Shown here piece by piece: positions 26,587-37,020 of a stretch of 64,000 bases of DNA. How positions within the stretch are numbered: position 1 is the stretch's first letter; every line of letters starts with the position of its first letter. The notes beneath the pieces are model-generated. The model ran no database searches. It was given only the letters and a program-made list of their open reading frames with translations, and had not been told where the DNA came from. The position numbers were made by a program, and so were the translations under genes. The stretch comes from Eriocheir sinensis (taxonomy: Eukaryota > Arthropoda > Malacostraca > Decapoda > Varunidae): positions 6,046,369 to 6,110,368 of the forward strand of contig NC_066553.1 in NCBI RefSeq assembly GCF_024679095.1, in the 5' to 3' direction.

Positions 26587-26669
<83 letters not shown>
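26521..26669. repeat. (CT)n(GT)n(GA)n self-complementary compound microsatellite
   Basis: About 60 bp of CT, 26 bp of GT and 63 bp of GA follow one another. The CT and GA arms are perfectly complementary, giving a stem of about 60 bp with a GT loop. Confidence 0.97.
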
Positions 26670-26672
<3 letters not shown>

Positions 26673-27349
26673 TTAGCCCAGCTCGGTGGCGCCCTCTCTT
26701 TCTCCCGGTACATTTAATCTGTTCATTTAAGGTTAATTATCGTGTGCCTGAAGAGTAAGTCGCCGCTTAATGGCTCAATTAGTGTTGGAAAGCCTGTAAT
26801 TAGGGTTAAATAAGAAACGAAAGGCTCCGTGCCGGAGAAGTAGGCAGAAGTTAAGGAGAATGTTAGGGAAAGTTAATAAAAGGGGGCATGTGAAGGCAAT
26901 GGAGAAGAGGGGGGAAGAAAAGTAATTATGAGGGGTATTATAAGAGAAGAGCCGGTGGGCGCCTCTTTGGTGTAGTGGTGGGTTAGGGTTCGGTTCAGAC
27001 TACTCCAGTTTGCTGTATGTAACACCGCATTCAACGTCATCACTTCGTATTCCTACAGTGTGAAACGATACGTGTGTGACGGCCGACGTGGGCTGTGGGT
27101 ACTTGTCCGGTCCATAGGGAAAGATTGGAGCTGATGAACTTTACAGCACATAAGTTCACCCAATCAAGAGTAGGAAGGGTAGCATTTAACCTTCTCTTCC
27201 TCTCCAGCACTCTGTTACTTTAGTCGATGTCACGAGAACTGGCGGGGATAATCCTTCAAGGGTGGACTTGCGGACTTGGCATCATTGCTTGGGTGACGGT
27301 CTCTGCGCCGTTCATTGGCCTGTTATTTCCTAGATCTAACCTGCGACAA
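26670..27349. other. no gene recognised; weak tRNA-like A box near 26966
   Basis: GGTGTAGTGG near 26969 resembles an A box, but no convincing B box or SINE body was found. The rest is ordinary. Confidence 0.4.
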
Positions 27350-27987
27350 ATTCCGTTTGTCATGACATAGCCTACTCTGCTCGCCCTCTGCTATCTTTAA
27401 ATCAGTAGTCTTGATATCTAAATGTAGTTATTCGTATAACTGCTCTCCCTTAATTTATTACCCTCATATAATGGAAATACATTTCACGAAATAGCACGAT
27501 GCAAGAAAAGGTTCTTGCCTTAGGCCAATGTTTACGTTGTGACTACGCAACATCACTACACATTATGACTAAGTCATGCCTAAAAATATACCAAAATATG
27601 AGTTAACGAATGACACTGCACACTAGCCTAGCACTTTGTAGCAGAAGGAAGAGTGTGGAGTAAGAGTCTAGACTGCAGCTTCAGTCGCTGGATATTTCCT
27701 ATCTGTTTACGTGCAGCTCCGACTTAGTTTTATTATGAATGTCGTTTCAGATTTATCTATGAAAAGACACATATTTATCAATAAAAATATTATTGTATTA
27801 GTTTTTATCGGTGCAATCTGCTACGTTAACTCAAAAAGGGTTTTGGTAAAGGAATACAAAGGCAATTTCATGCACGTTATAACAAGTTACGAATTGGCCA
27901 GTGTTCGCGTAGTACCATCACCCAAGCAATGATACCAAGTACGCAAGTCCCCACCTGAAGGATTAGCACCGCCAGCTCTCGTGACAC
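27350..27987 (+). repeat. duplicated block X, copy 1
   Basis: It matches 38450-39147 in order and orientation: CATAGCCTACT, AAATCAG, AATGTAGTTATTC, TTCTTGCCTTAGGCCAATGT, GAGTTAACGAATGACACTG, AAAAAGGGTTTTGGTA, CCATCACCCAAGCA and CTTTCGTGACAC or its equivalent. A 73-codon frame (27711-27929) starting MQLRLSFIMNVV lies inside, but the other copy has indels in that frame, so coding is unlikely. Confidence 0.85.
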
Positions 27988-28518
27988 CGACTTTACAATG
28001 TTTTACCAGAAATTTCCTACCACCGGACTTTCTAACTCTTAATGGTCCTGTCATATATTTCTCGTTTTTATATGGTTATGAATTCCTCCCAATACTTGCA
28101 AATGAACTTAGCGGGGACCGTGTGTCGAAACAATCAATGTAACCAGTTTTGCACCTCAAGAAAATCCAACAATGCTGTAGGTCGATCTTGGCTGGTTCGG
28201 GTGGGTAGATGGGGCGGGTGGCTGGACTGGTGTGTGTGTGTGTGTGTGTGTGTGTGTGGTTGGGGGCGGGGCGGTGATGGCATGATAGGGGATATGTTAT
28301 TGAATGTTGCCGATTCCCTCAGTCACGACATTTATCAAACTACCTGACTGGAACACCTGGGATTATTCTGTTGACATTTCTGAGCTGCGTATCCAAGTGA
28401 TGTACGGACGTTTTCTGTAAGCTTAGGATGGATGGCAGCTTAATGGAGATGGTTGTGTGTGTGTGTGTGTGTAATATTATCGTATCAGATTATTATCGTA
28501 TCGGTCCGTTTGCGTTCA
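27988..28518. other. no gene; short (GT)n at 28230-28258 and 28454-28472
   Basis: Plain sequence apart from two GT tracts and a G-rich GGGCGGGGCGG patch at 28263. Confidence 0.5.
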
Positions 28519-28529
28519 GATGTGACTGA

Positions 28530-28790
28530 GGGGCTTCGTGGTGCAGTGGTTAGCACACTCGGCTCACAACCGAGAGAGCCCGGGTTCGTTTCCCAGGCGG
28601 AGTGGAAAAATTTGGGCGGCTTTTCCGATACCCTACGCCCCTGTCCACCCAGCAGTGAATGGGTACCAGGTATTAATCGAGGGTTGTGTCCCGTCTCCTG
28701 GGATCTGTTCCCTTCTCCTATAATTCCTTCCCCTTCTGTCTCTCTCCGGCATATGACCACAGATGTTGCGCCGACTAAACGAAACTTTCT
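28530..28790 (+). mobile_element. SINE family A, full-length copy with tRNA-Val-like head
   Basis: The head has an A box TGGTGCAGTGG and a B box of GGTTCGTTTCC form. The intervening arm CTCGG-CTCACAA-CCGAG is a perfect five-pair stem whose loop puts CAC at the anticodon position (valine). The acceptor stem pairs at 6 of 7 positions with wobbles. The body (AAATTTGGGCGGC to CTAAACGAAACTTTC) is shared with copies at 19.8 and 62.6 kb. GATGTGACTGA at 28519-28529 and GATGGGACTGA at 28791-28801 form an 11-bp target-site duplication with one mismatch. The copy does not end in poly(A). Confidence 0.93.
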
Positions 28791-28801
28791 GATGGGACTG
28801 A

Positions 28802-29468
28802 GAAAGTTGCAGCTTCTCATTAGCCTCTGGGGCGGGGGGCTGAGTGGGGACTGGAGGATTTGGTTGTCAAGGTCGAGGGAATGTGTGTCTTCCAAGTCTC
28901 GGAAGCGTCATGTGGTTGTGATCACGGAGGTAGGAAGACCCAGTCCCTCACATGTTTCTCCATAGGACGTGAAGGTGTTTAAAAATGTCCTGCAGGAACT
29001 CTGAGGTCCCTTAATTCGTCCCTTCTGAGTGGCTGCAAGAGATAGTGGCTATGCGGATGAGGCATACGTGACCTTGGAGAGGATGTAGGTCTTCTTAATT
29101 TATATAATGTCACGGGGATGAACACCTAGTAACTTCAGTCGCCTGAGAACGCGGAGGCGGGATGTGATAGTTCTTGTAACTGTGATGACGTGAGCCTTCC
29201 AGGTAAGCGGGTCATTAGGGGCGATGTGTATGTGTGTGTGCGTGAGTAAATGGTATGACTTATATCTTGTTTCGTCCACGCGTGTGATTGATATTGTGTC
29301 ACCCTGTCAGTCTATATATGTACGTCTTTGTATTCATCGATTCCTTGTTATAGTATAAATCTACTTTGGTGTACATTTATTATTAGACGCATTATCGAAT
29401 CGGGTTATGTATCTGTGTGCGCAGGAACTGGTATTTGGAGACTTTATATTTTGATTTGATGTGGATAT

Positions 29469-29471
<3 letters not shown>
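28802..29471. other. no gene recognised
   Basis: Ordinary sequence. No element ends or protein motif recognised. Confidence 0.5.
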
Positions 29472-29528
<57 letters not shown>

Positions 29529-29540
29529 ACACACACACAA
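29472..29540. repeat. (CA)n microsatellite
   Basis: CA units with one ATA interruption. Confidence 0.97.
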
Positions 29541-29833
29541 GGGAGACAGAAGAAGCGGAAAGACAAAGAGGAAATACTAATGACTGAAAGCGACGTACTA
29601 TATGAAGAAGGTGATAAATATGCAAACGATGGAGAGGTGTGATGGGTCTGGTGCCAATGGAGGTGGTGGTGGCGGGGAGAGAGAGAGACGGTGAAAGGGA
29701 GGCAGCCGGGGATGTGAGGAGTGATGATCTATGGAGGTGGAGATGAAATTAACGAGGACGGAGATAGGTATTGTGATGCAAATTTTAATGATCACGCCAC
29801 CAGCAATCATTGACAGTCATGAAGGAGTGTACC
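29541..29833. other. no gene recognised
   Basis: Purine-rich plain spacer. Confidence 0.4.
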
Positions 29834-30059
<226 letters not shown>

Positions 30060-30189
30060 AAAGTTGTCTCCATTTTGTGTCGAGTTGCCCTCGCTTATAT
30101 TCGCTTTCGTGTATTAAAGCGTCAAGAAAGTTTCTTTATAAAAATATATATTGCTGAAAACACAAGACATTTATTTTTCAGCGTCATGC

Positions 30190-30811
30190 ATTCGTCTTGG
30201 TCTAGGAGTTGGCATGCCTTGTTATGCATCTGCTGGCCTTGGTTCAAATCCCGGCTTGGGGAGTCGGCGCTCACCTTGCATAGCTATTTATTTTCCCTTT
30301 CGGGCAGGTCAATAAATGGGTACCTGCGGAAACCTGGGGAAGGTAAACCGTGTTAACCCGGTAGCTGCAGGGATCATGTTTCTTAAAGGCCCCTCTAGGC
30401 GAGAATAATGAGAAAAAATCAACACTCACACAAACCATTTCATAATATATATCAAAGCATTTGTGATCAGTTTATGCATCATCTATTTTAGGGGTTTATA
30501 TCATGGCAAAAATTTGGCCCGTCGCTGCTACACGGTAAAGCCATAAATTTGGCCCGTCGCTGGAACACGCTTTCACAGGGTAATGATCCCTCTCCAAAGA
30601 CAAACTCACTGGGCAATGGGACGGAAATGGTCACCCAGGACACGCACAGCTAGGTATACCGTAAGCCCCCAACTTTACCTTCACTCTACCTTAAATATTT
30701 CAGAATCCCCTAAAATTCTATGGGCCTTAGTGATGTTTTGTGCCCATCACTCACCCGACTGACTGAGTAATACCCAGACTTTTGATGGCGGCATAGCAGG
30801 CTGGCTGGCAT
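30190..30811 (+). mobile_element. SINE family G, copy 1, interrupted by a TTAA-flanked element
   Basis: A B box GGTTCAAATCC (30241-30251) is followed by CCCGGC, AGTCGGCG, CCTTTCGGGC, AATAAATGGGTACC and GGGGAAGGTAAAC, as in the copy at 62.39-63.02 kb. MITE-2 interrupts at 30353. The tail resumes after it with GGGACGGAAATGG, CACGCACAGCTA, AAGCCCCCAACTTTACC and extends to GGCTGGCTGGCATGAG. The head is degenerate. Confidence 0.7.
30357..30580 (+). mobile_element. MITE-2, 224-bp TTAA-flanked element, copy 1
   Basis: It starts CCCGGTAGCTGCAGGG right after TTAA (30353-30356) and ends CACAGGG before TAAT, a decayed TTAA. It matches 35221-35443 along its length: GATCATGTTTCTTAAA, GGCCCCTCTA, GAGAAAAAATC, CAAACCATTTCAT, CATTTGTGATCAGTTTA and ATCATGGCAAAAAT. 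TTAA next to CCC is the classic piggyBac arrangement. Non-coding. Confidence 0.75.
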
Positions 30812-30814
30812 GAG

Positions 30815-30816
<2 letters not shown>

Positions 30817-30866
<50 letters not shown>
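30817..30866. repeat. (GT)n microsatellite at the 3' end of the SINE G copy
   Basis: About 25 GT units, starting six bases after the shared SINE G tail ends. Confidence 0.97.
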
Positions 30867-30870
<4 letters not shown>

Positions 30871-31271
30871 ATTATCCTCATGTTATACCGTTGATCATGA
30901 ATGAAGGGGTAAAAACAGATGCGCTCTTATGATAAAAAAAGTAGTTCAGAGAGTTGTTTCAGCTTCAAAGAATAACCACAAAGACCACAATGGGAAGCCA
31001 TAACGATGATTTGTTATTCACCAGCGAGATAGCGGACGAATGACGCGGAATAACGATGTTAGATGATGTACGTGACTCGCAAATGCCGGCCAGGAAAATG
31101 CGTCCTTTGCAGCAGTCATCGCGTCCTCGGCACAGTTCGGCACCGTCCATCACGCGGCGCGGAATGACGTGAAAGACTCGGCGATGCTGTGCTGATGTGC
31201 TGAAGGGAATGGAGAGGGGGATTAGAGTGAGAAGAAGGGGGTGGGAGGAGAAATAGTGGGTTTAAGTTTTA
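30867..31271. other. no gene recognised
   Basis: Plain sequence without recognised motifs. Confidence 0.4.
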
Positions 31272-31275
31272 TTAA

Positions 31276-31368
31276 CCCCTGGACCGCGGATTTCCCACAA
31301 GAAGACATCACCAAGCTACAGGAATGGAACAAAAAGTGGCTGCTACAATTCAAAGAGGAAAAATGTAA
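31276..31368 (+). mobile_element. RT-fragment unit, 3'-truncated copy
   Basis: It begins right after TTAA (31272-31275) with CCCCTGGACCGCGGATTTCC and encodes ADFPQEDITKLQEWNKKWLL, then QFKEEKC. It stops matching the full-length unit at about 31368 in an A-rich stretch. The frame continues by chance to 31846 through T-rich, unrelated DNA. Confidence 0.85.
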
Positions 31369-31875
31369 AAAAAAAAGATATCCATATTTTCTACAAAAGC
31401 AATATAATTTTTTTTTTTATCTTATATTCCCTTGCAGTTTTTTTTTAATCTTTCGGATGCAATCGTGTCTAGCTTTCTCTTTTATACCAAACGAGCGCTT
31501 CACTTCCGGTATAGTCGGTACCTACACTCCTTCATGGATTCACAAATATCTCTTGCAACTTTACTTCCTTCTCTCGTACTGGCTCCTAAACAACTCCTTT
31601 AACACTTCAAAGATTTCACCGGTAGGGCTAAGGTTACTCCATGTGCTTCCTTACTTTTTCATATCATGGCCTTTGTCTCCATTGTTACTGAATGCTCCGG
31701 AAAGGAAACTGATAAAAAAAGGCTTTCTGATATTGGTTGTGGGGAGCATGCTGGAGTTCATCATGTATAGGGACACCCATGACTATAATTACTATAAAGA
31801 AGCATTTCACACCGTGGGGTCAGGAGGGTTAGACCAATGTGTTTTCTAATATTGTCACCTGTCCCGTTCCTATGC
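31369..31875. other. no gene recognised
   Basis: T-rich sequence. The open frame through it has no recognisable domain. Confidence 0.4.
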
Positions 31876-31996
31876 TTTTTTTTTTTTTACAACAAAGGAG
31901 ACAGCTCAAGGGCACAAAAAAAGGAAACAATAATAAAAAAAAGCCCGCTACTCGCTGTTCCTAAAAAAGAATCAGAAGAGGTGGCCGAAAAAGGGC
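31876..31996 (+). repeat. dispersed repeat E, copy
   Basis: It has T13, then ACAACAAAGGAGACAGCTCA, AGGGCACAAAAA, AAGCCCGCTACTCGCTGTTC, and AATCAGAAGAGGTGGCCGAA. It is almost identical to 60677-60800 and recurs inverted at 41.58 kb. The A/T-rich start and short length suggest a SINE-type or tail fragment of a larger element; the source is not known. Confidence 0.85.
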
Positions 31997-32021
31997 TTAG
32001 TAACTTTGTTTACCAATTAAT

Positions 32022-33321
32022 ACTTAAACGTCCGGATGCCCTTCCTGACGCCTTCACTTCCCATCGGTCCGAAGTTAAGACTGGCACCGAGTTGTACGGG
32101 ACTGAATCGTCCAAGATACGAACCCTTAGAATTGATGAGAGAGAATTTGTCCCTATGTCAAGTGTTCGTGCAGATATGATTTTTCACTTTGATAACCCCT
32201 TGGATGCGGATTTCCCACAAGAAGACATCACCAAGCTACAGGAGTGGAACAAAAAGTGGCTGCTACAATTTAGTGAAGAAAAATGTGCGGTCATGCATCT
32301 TGGGAGGGGAAATCCAGCATACCAATACCGCATGGGAAACACTCCACTACCAACCACAGAGGCACATAAAGACCTGGGAGCATATGTTACCAGGCTACCA
32401 GTGAAGGCGAAATCCGTGCCAGTCACAGCGGACGGGTTAAGGATGATTCTGACCCTTCGTTGAGCGGCTTCTTGAGGAAAATTATGTCTCTTGTTGGGAG
32501 AGGCTCCGTCCCCTTGTTGAGAGGAAGTTTGTTCCCGTGTTGAGAGAAGCTTCAGACGGCGGCTTGATGTGTGCAGAGGGAGGAGAGGAGCCAGGTGAAG
32601 CGGTGCAGTGACGGCCAGGCAAGGGGATACTGACGGAGGTGTTGGCGATAAAATTGTTCTCTTGTTTCTTTGTCACCTCTGCCTCTTTTGTCTCCTCGGC
32701 CTCTTCCTCTTCTCCGGCCTTCTTTTTCCTCTCACCTTTCAAACAGTTTATATTTCTTTCATTTTATGCTTTCCCTCTTTTTGCATATTTTGTTGTTGTC
32801 TCTGGCATCTTCTCTTTGTGTTTGCATATTTTTTTTTTTTCTCACGCTCTTTCTCGTAATTTTTATATATCATCTCTTGGCTCAAATACATTCCTCACCC
32901 ACATGCTTCTCCCTATTTTCCTTGAATCGATCATTTGTATTTATATTTTTGTTTATTTTTTTCCTTTTCCTCATTGTCCTCCTTTGATCTTCATACACAT
33001 TCTAATGCTTTTGTTTTATCTTACTCTTTTGACTATCTTTTTTTGCCTATTCCATCCTCGTAGTTTCGGTGTTTTTGTTGATTCAGTAATTTTTCCTTTC
33101 ACCAATTTTCTTTATAGCTCCTATCAACTGACATTTTCTCTTATTTCTGTGGTTTCTTTGTCTGTTTGGTTGAGTTTACCAAGCAAGTATTAAGTGGTGA
33201 GCTCAATCAAAAGGAAAAACGACAAAATTAGTATATGGAAAAACAAAAGAAATGAAAAAAAACTATATACCAAGAAAACAAATCCAAAAATGAAAGACTG
33301 AGGAAAATATCAGTATCTGTC

Positions 33322-33363
<42 letters not shown>

Positions 33364-34672
33364 TCTTTAGCTTGCAGGAGTTAGGTGTGGGAAACTGCAC
33401 CATTCTCTCTTCCTCCCATTTTAGTCCGTTCACTGGGTCTCAAGCTTTTTCTTGTGATGGGGCGAGGAGAGGCAGATGAGGGAACCAAGTGAGATGTAGT
33501 TGAAAGGAGTAAATGACATTACCTGCAGAAAAAAATAAGAGAGGTAAAGCGTAGTAGCAGCAGCAGTAGTAGTAGTAATAGTTGTAGTAGTAGTAGTAGG
33601 AGGAGGAGGAGGAGGAGGAGGAGGAAGAGGAAGAGGAAGAGGGAGAAGAGAAAAGAAAATGTATTGAAGTAGGAGAAACAGTATGAAGAGAAAAAAAATG
33701 AAAAGGGGAAGACTAAATAACGAGAAGAGGAGGAGGAGGAGGAGGAGGAGGTGGGCGCAAAAAGAGAAGAGAGCAGCAGGAAATAGCGTTGAATGCGTTG
33801 AATGGGATCTTATCTCTCCTTCGCTTTCCCTTCACTAGTTTTTTCGTTCTGTTCTATCAACCTGCGCCTCGGCGTCCCTGCTCGTCAGTTTTCCGCTATC
33901 TGCCTTTCAGATTGCGTCAGAATCTTTCTCTCAGTTCGCTTTTATTTGATATAACACCAAACGCATTCAAGGATCTTGTATGTTCGTTATTTTGTTCTTT
34001 TTGGTTTTCAATATCCAATCGTTATTTTGTGTCAAAAACTCAAACGTCCATGAATTGCTGTCACTTTTGTAATAATATCACTTTACTAACTTTGTACATC
34101 GAAGGGATGAAAAAAAAATACTGTTTATCTGAAAATTATGTAAACTTCCAATCGAAAATTATGATAAAAATTACGGTTGTCTTTTTTTTTTCATACGGAT
34201 CCCACATCATCATATTATTGGTAAACTAGAGACAGAAAAAGGAGATGGCTGTCTCTATTAAGGTCTCAAGGGTATCCAATCGTTACTTCTCATAAGACCA
34301 GAGGAGCATCACGTCAGTCTTCCTTCACGACCAGACATGCTTCAGAACATTTTTTCTTAAATACAGAAAGAGACTCAGACTGTTCCGTGTTTTAGAGGTT
34401 CAGATTTTCATCTTTCTCTAAGATTAGCAGTGTTTATCTTTCTATACTAGAGACAAGATTTGGTTTGTTTCATTCTCATCTGATTTTTCCCTCTCTAAGA
34501 CCTGAAGAGCATCATATTGTTGTCTCTCAAAGACCAGAGGAACAGGTTACTGATCTCTCGGTAAAACCACAAAAGCTTATGATTTTACTTTTCCGCGATC
34601 TGAACATCCTCACTTGGAGTGTCCCCAGTAAGTGACAAGGTCATTCTGGGTGAAATCCTTTCTCCTGACTCC
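32022..34672 (+). repeat. duplicated block, copy A
   Basis: It matches 35805-38453 in order and orientation with many indels. Shared words include CCAAGATACG, GAACTGATGAGAGAG or close forms, CCTCGGCCTCTT, TTCTCCGGC, CAGGAGTTAGGTGTGGGAA (AGTCGGGTGTGGGAA in the other), GGGGCGAGGAGAGGCAGATG, GATCTTGTATGTT and GGTCTCAAGGGTATCC. A (CA)n tract (33325-33361) and AGT/GGA tracts (33550-33640) occur at matching places. Open frames are not conserved between copies, so no gene is inferred. Confidence 0.9.
32196..32436 (+). mobile_element. 241-bp RT-fragment unit, full copy 1
   Basis: The unit starts CCCCTTGGATGCGGATTTCC and ends CAGCGGACGGG, followed by TTAA (32437-32440) and preceded by ATAA. It has an open frame throughout: ADFPQEDITKLQEWNKKWLL, QFSEEKCAVMHLGRGNPAYQ, YRMGNTPLPTTEAHKDLGAY. 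This is the segment just after the RT catalytic core in LINE pol proteins (cf. W-L-L-F-E-K-C-VMH-G). The duplicated block B has no such unit at the matching place (36001-36010). The length is identical to the copy at 46904-47144. The short insert looks like a mobile unit built on a captured RT fragment. Confidence 0.85.
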
Positions 34673-34990
34673 TCTCCGGCTTGTGTCTGCATCTTATGTC
34701 GGACAAAGAAAAGAGGATGGAAATCTCATGTCGAAGGAAAGACTATACAGACAAAGACTAGCATAAAGGGAAGGTATTGGTGGCGGTGGTGGTATAGACA
34801 AATGATGAGGGAGAGGAAAAGGAGGAGGAGGGGGAGGAGGAGGGGGAGGAAGAGAAAAAACATGTAAGAGGATTAGAAGAAGAAAAAGAAAATGGAGAAG
34901 ATAAATAAAAATAAAAGGGAAAAATAAAAGAAAACAAAAGTATTACTAGGGGAGAAAGAAAAATAAATAAAAGTAATAGAATCAACAACT
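34673..34990. other. no gene; purine-rich GGA/AAA tract at 34795-34990
   Basis: Degenerate purine-rich sequence following the duplicated block. Confidence 0.6.
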
Positions 34991-34997
34991 TCCTTAC

Positions 34998-35175
34998 CAC
35001 TGCAGCCTCGACCTTTACGGTTCACACCTTTGAGAACTGCAGTGTTGTAAAGGTCACGCGCAGAGGTCACGCCAGCAAGCCGACAAATTCGTAGACGGTC
35101 GCGGTAAAGTGAACCAATCTGTTGCCGGATTTTGAAGAAACCCTTTGCATCCGTTCTTTCATGGTGAGATGTGGC
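34998..35175 (-). CDS. weak candidate exon, unrecognised protein
   Basis: On the minus strand an open frame reads KGFFKIRQQIGSLYRDRLRI, CRLAGVTSARDLYNTAVLKG, VNRKGRGCSG and then meets GTAAGG, a fair splice donor at 34992-34997. Base composition is mixed and codon-like, unlike the simple sequence around it, and the stretch is absent from block A. I do not recognise the protein. No acceptor was fixed upstream, and an equally open second frame exists for 31 codons. It may be a fragment of a mobile-element protein. Confidence 0.2.
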
Positions 35176-35659
35176 GCTCGGAGAAGACGGGTAACAGGCC
35201 CTCACCACTGATAAACTTAACCCGGTATAGCTTCGGGGATCATGTTTCTTAAAAGGCCCCTCTAAGCGAGAAAAATGAGAAAAAATCCTCATTCACGCAA
35301 ACCATTTCATGATATATTTCAACGCATTTGTGATCAGTTTAAGCATCATCTATTTTGGTTGGGCTACTGTATATCATGGCAAAAATATGGCCCGTCGCTG
35401 GTACACGGTAAAGCCTCAAATTTGCCCCGTCGCCGCTCCCGGGTTTAGTGCATATGGGACGGAAATTAGCACCCAGGCCACGTACGGTTATACAGTAAGC
35501 TCCCAACTTTATCTGTACATTACCTCAAACCATTCAGAATCCTTTGAATTTCCATTGGCATTAGTGCTGTTTTGTGCTCACCACTCACCAGACTGCTTGA
35601 GACTGAATGATTGATTTCCAGACTTCTGATGCTGGCAAAACAGGCTGGCTGGCATGAGT
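35176..35659 (+). mobile_element. SINE family G tail, copy 2, containing MITE-2
   Basis: Around MITE-2 the sequence GATAAAC (upstream) and GGGACGGAAATTAGCACCCA, GTAAGCTCCCAACTTTA, and GGCTGGCTGGCATGAG (downstream) match copy 1 at 30.2-30.8 kb. The tRNA-like head is not recognisable here. Confidence 0.65.
35221..35443 (+). mobile_element. MITE-2, 223-bp TTAA-flanked element, copy 2
   Basis: It starts CCCGGTATAGCTTCGGGG after TTAA (35217-35220) and ends CGCCGCTCCCGGG before TTTA, one base from TTAA. The ends are short inverted repeats (CCCGGTA..GC against CCCGGGAGCGGC). It differs from copy 1 by one base in length. Confidence 0.8.
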
Positions 35660-35804
35660 GGATACTTTTCTGATTGATGTTGATGTAAATAACTTGAAAA
35701 TATGTAAAAAGATGATTGTGTGTGTGGGGGGGGGGGGGGGACTGTGTGTGAGGGTGTGTGTGTGGGGGGGGGGCCGGGTGGACTTTTATGTATTTAGATT
35801 GTAA
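35660..35804. repeat. G-homopolymer and GT-rich tract
   Basis: Runs of about 14 and 11 G, separated by GTGTGTGAGGGTGTG, lie at 35725-35774 and are G-quadruplex capable on the plus strand. Confidence 0.85.
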
Positions 35805-36952
35805 ATACGCGTCCGGGTACCCATTCTAACGCCTTCACTCGCCTTTTGTCCGAGTTTGAGACCGGGAGACCGGGTTGTGCTGGAGTGAAGCGGCCAAGAT
35901 ACGGACCCTGAGAACTGATGAGAGAGTTTGTCCTTCTGTCGAGGGGAACTTTTGTTTTCTTGTTGCGGGTGACTGTTCGTCTAGATATGACTTTTCACTT
36001 TGTTGATGATAACTCTGTCCCTCTTTGTGCAGCTCCATCCCCATCTTGAGGAAAATGATGTCTTGTTGAGATATGTTCCGTCAGATGGCGTCTTGTTGTG
36101 AGAAGAGGGAGGGGAAGGGACAGGTGAAAGGTGCAGGCGTGACGGCAGGGCAAAAGGCATCTTGTTGGAGGTGTTGGTGTAAAATTTGTTCTCCTCTCTT
36201 ACCTTGTATCCTCGGCCTCTTACGTCTCCGCTTCTTCCTCCTCTCCGGCTTTCTTTTTCTCCACCCAACCCTCAAACAGCTTTCTCTTCTTTCCTTTCAT
36301 GTTTTCCCTCTTTTTGCTGCATTTTTTGTCTTCTCTGCCATTTTCTCTTTGTTTTTGCATGTTTTCTCGTTATCTCACGCTCTTTATTGTATTTTTCGTT
36401 TCATTTCTTGTTTCAAATATTTTCCTCATCCACAAATTTTTCCCTTTTCCTTGTAGCAGTTATTTGTATTTATATTTATATTTATTTTCCTTTCCTTTTT
36501 CTCTTCCTTCTTCGTAGAAAATCTAATGGTTTGTGACTTTATTACTAACGTTTTCCCTCTACCTTCTAACTAATTTTTAAGTTTTTTTTAAATTTCATAA
36601 AAGATTCTAATGATTAGTGATATTTTACTTTTTCCTCTTCCTTCCCCGTAATTACTAAGTGTTTTGTATTTAATTATTTTCCTCTTCAATCTGTTTTTTC
36701 AGTCCTTATCATATTATCACTCTTTTTCTTGTAATTTTGTCTGATTTTCTCGTCTGTTCGATTTAGCTTGCCACGTAAGTGATGAGACGTGAGCTTAAAC
36801 CAAGGAAAAAAGACAAAAGAAGGAAAAACTGTAAATGTGCAAAGAAAGAAAAACGTAAAAGCAAAAGAAAAAAAAGAAAAAACGTTCATTAAGAAAAAAA
36901 ATGGAAAATATTGCCGGATGAAACAAACTCAAGAAAAATGTCAGTGTCCGTC

Positions 36953-37020
<68 letters not shown>

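Noticed and set aside
27711..27932. Small secreted or membrane protein (MQLRLSFIMNVV...)
   Set aside because: The diverged copy at 38.9 kb has indels in the same frame, so no coding constraint is visible.
28530..28605. Functional tRNA-Val
   Set aside because: Although the anticodon arm is good, the acceptor stem has a mismatched first pair and the sequence is the head of a repeated SINE with target duplications.
31241..31849. 202-residue frame as a membrane protein gene
   Set aside because: It starts in the truncated RT-fragment unit and then runs through T-rich DNA; the hydrophobic stretches reflect TTT/CTT codons.
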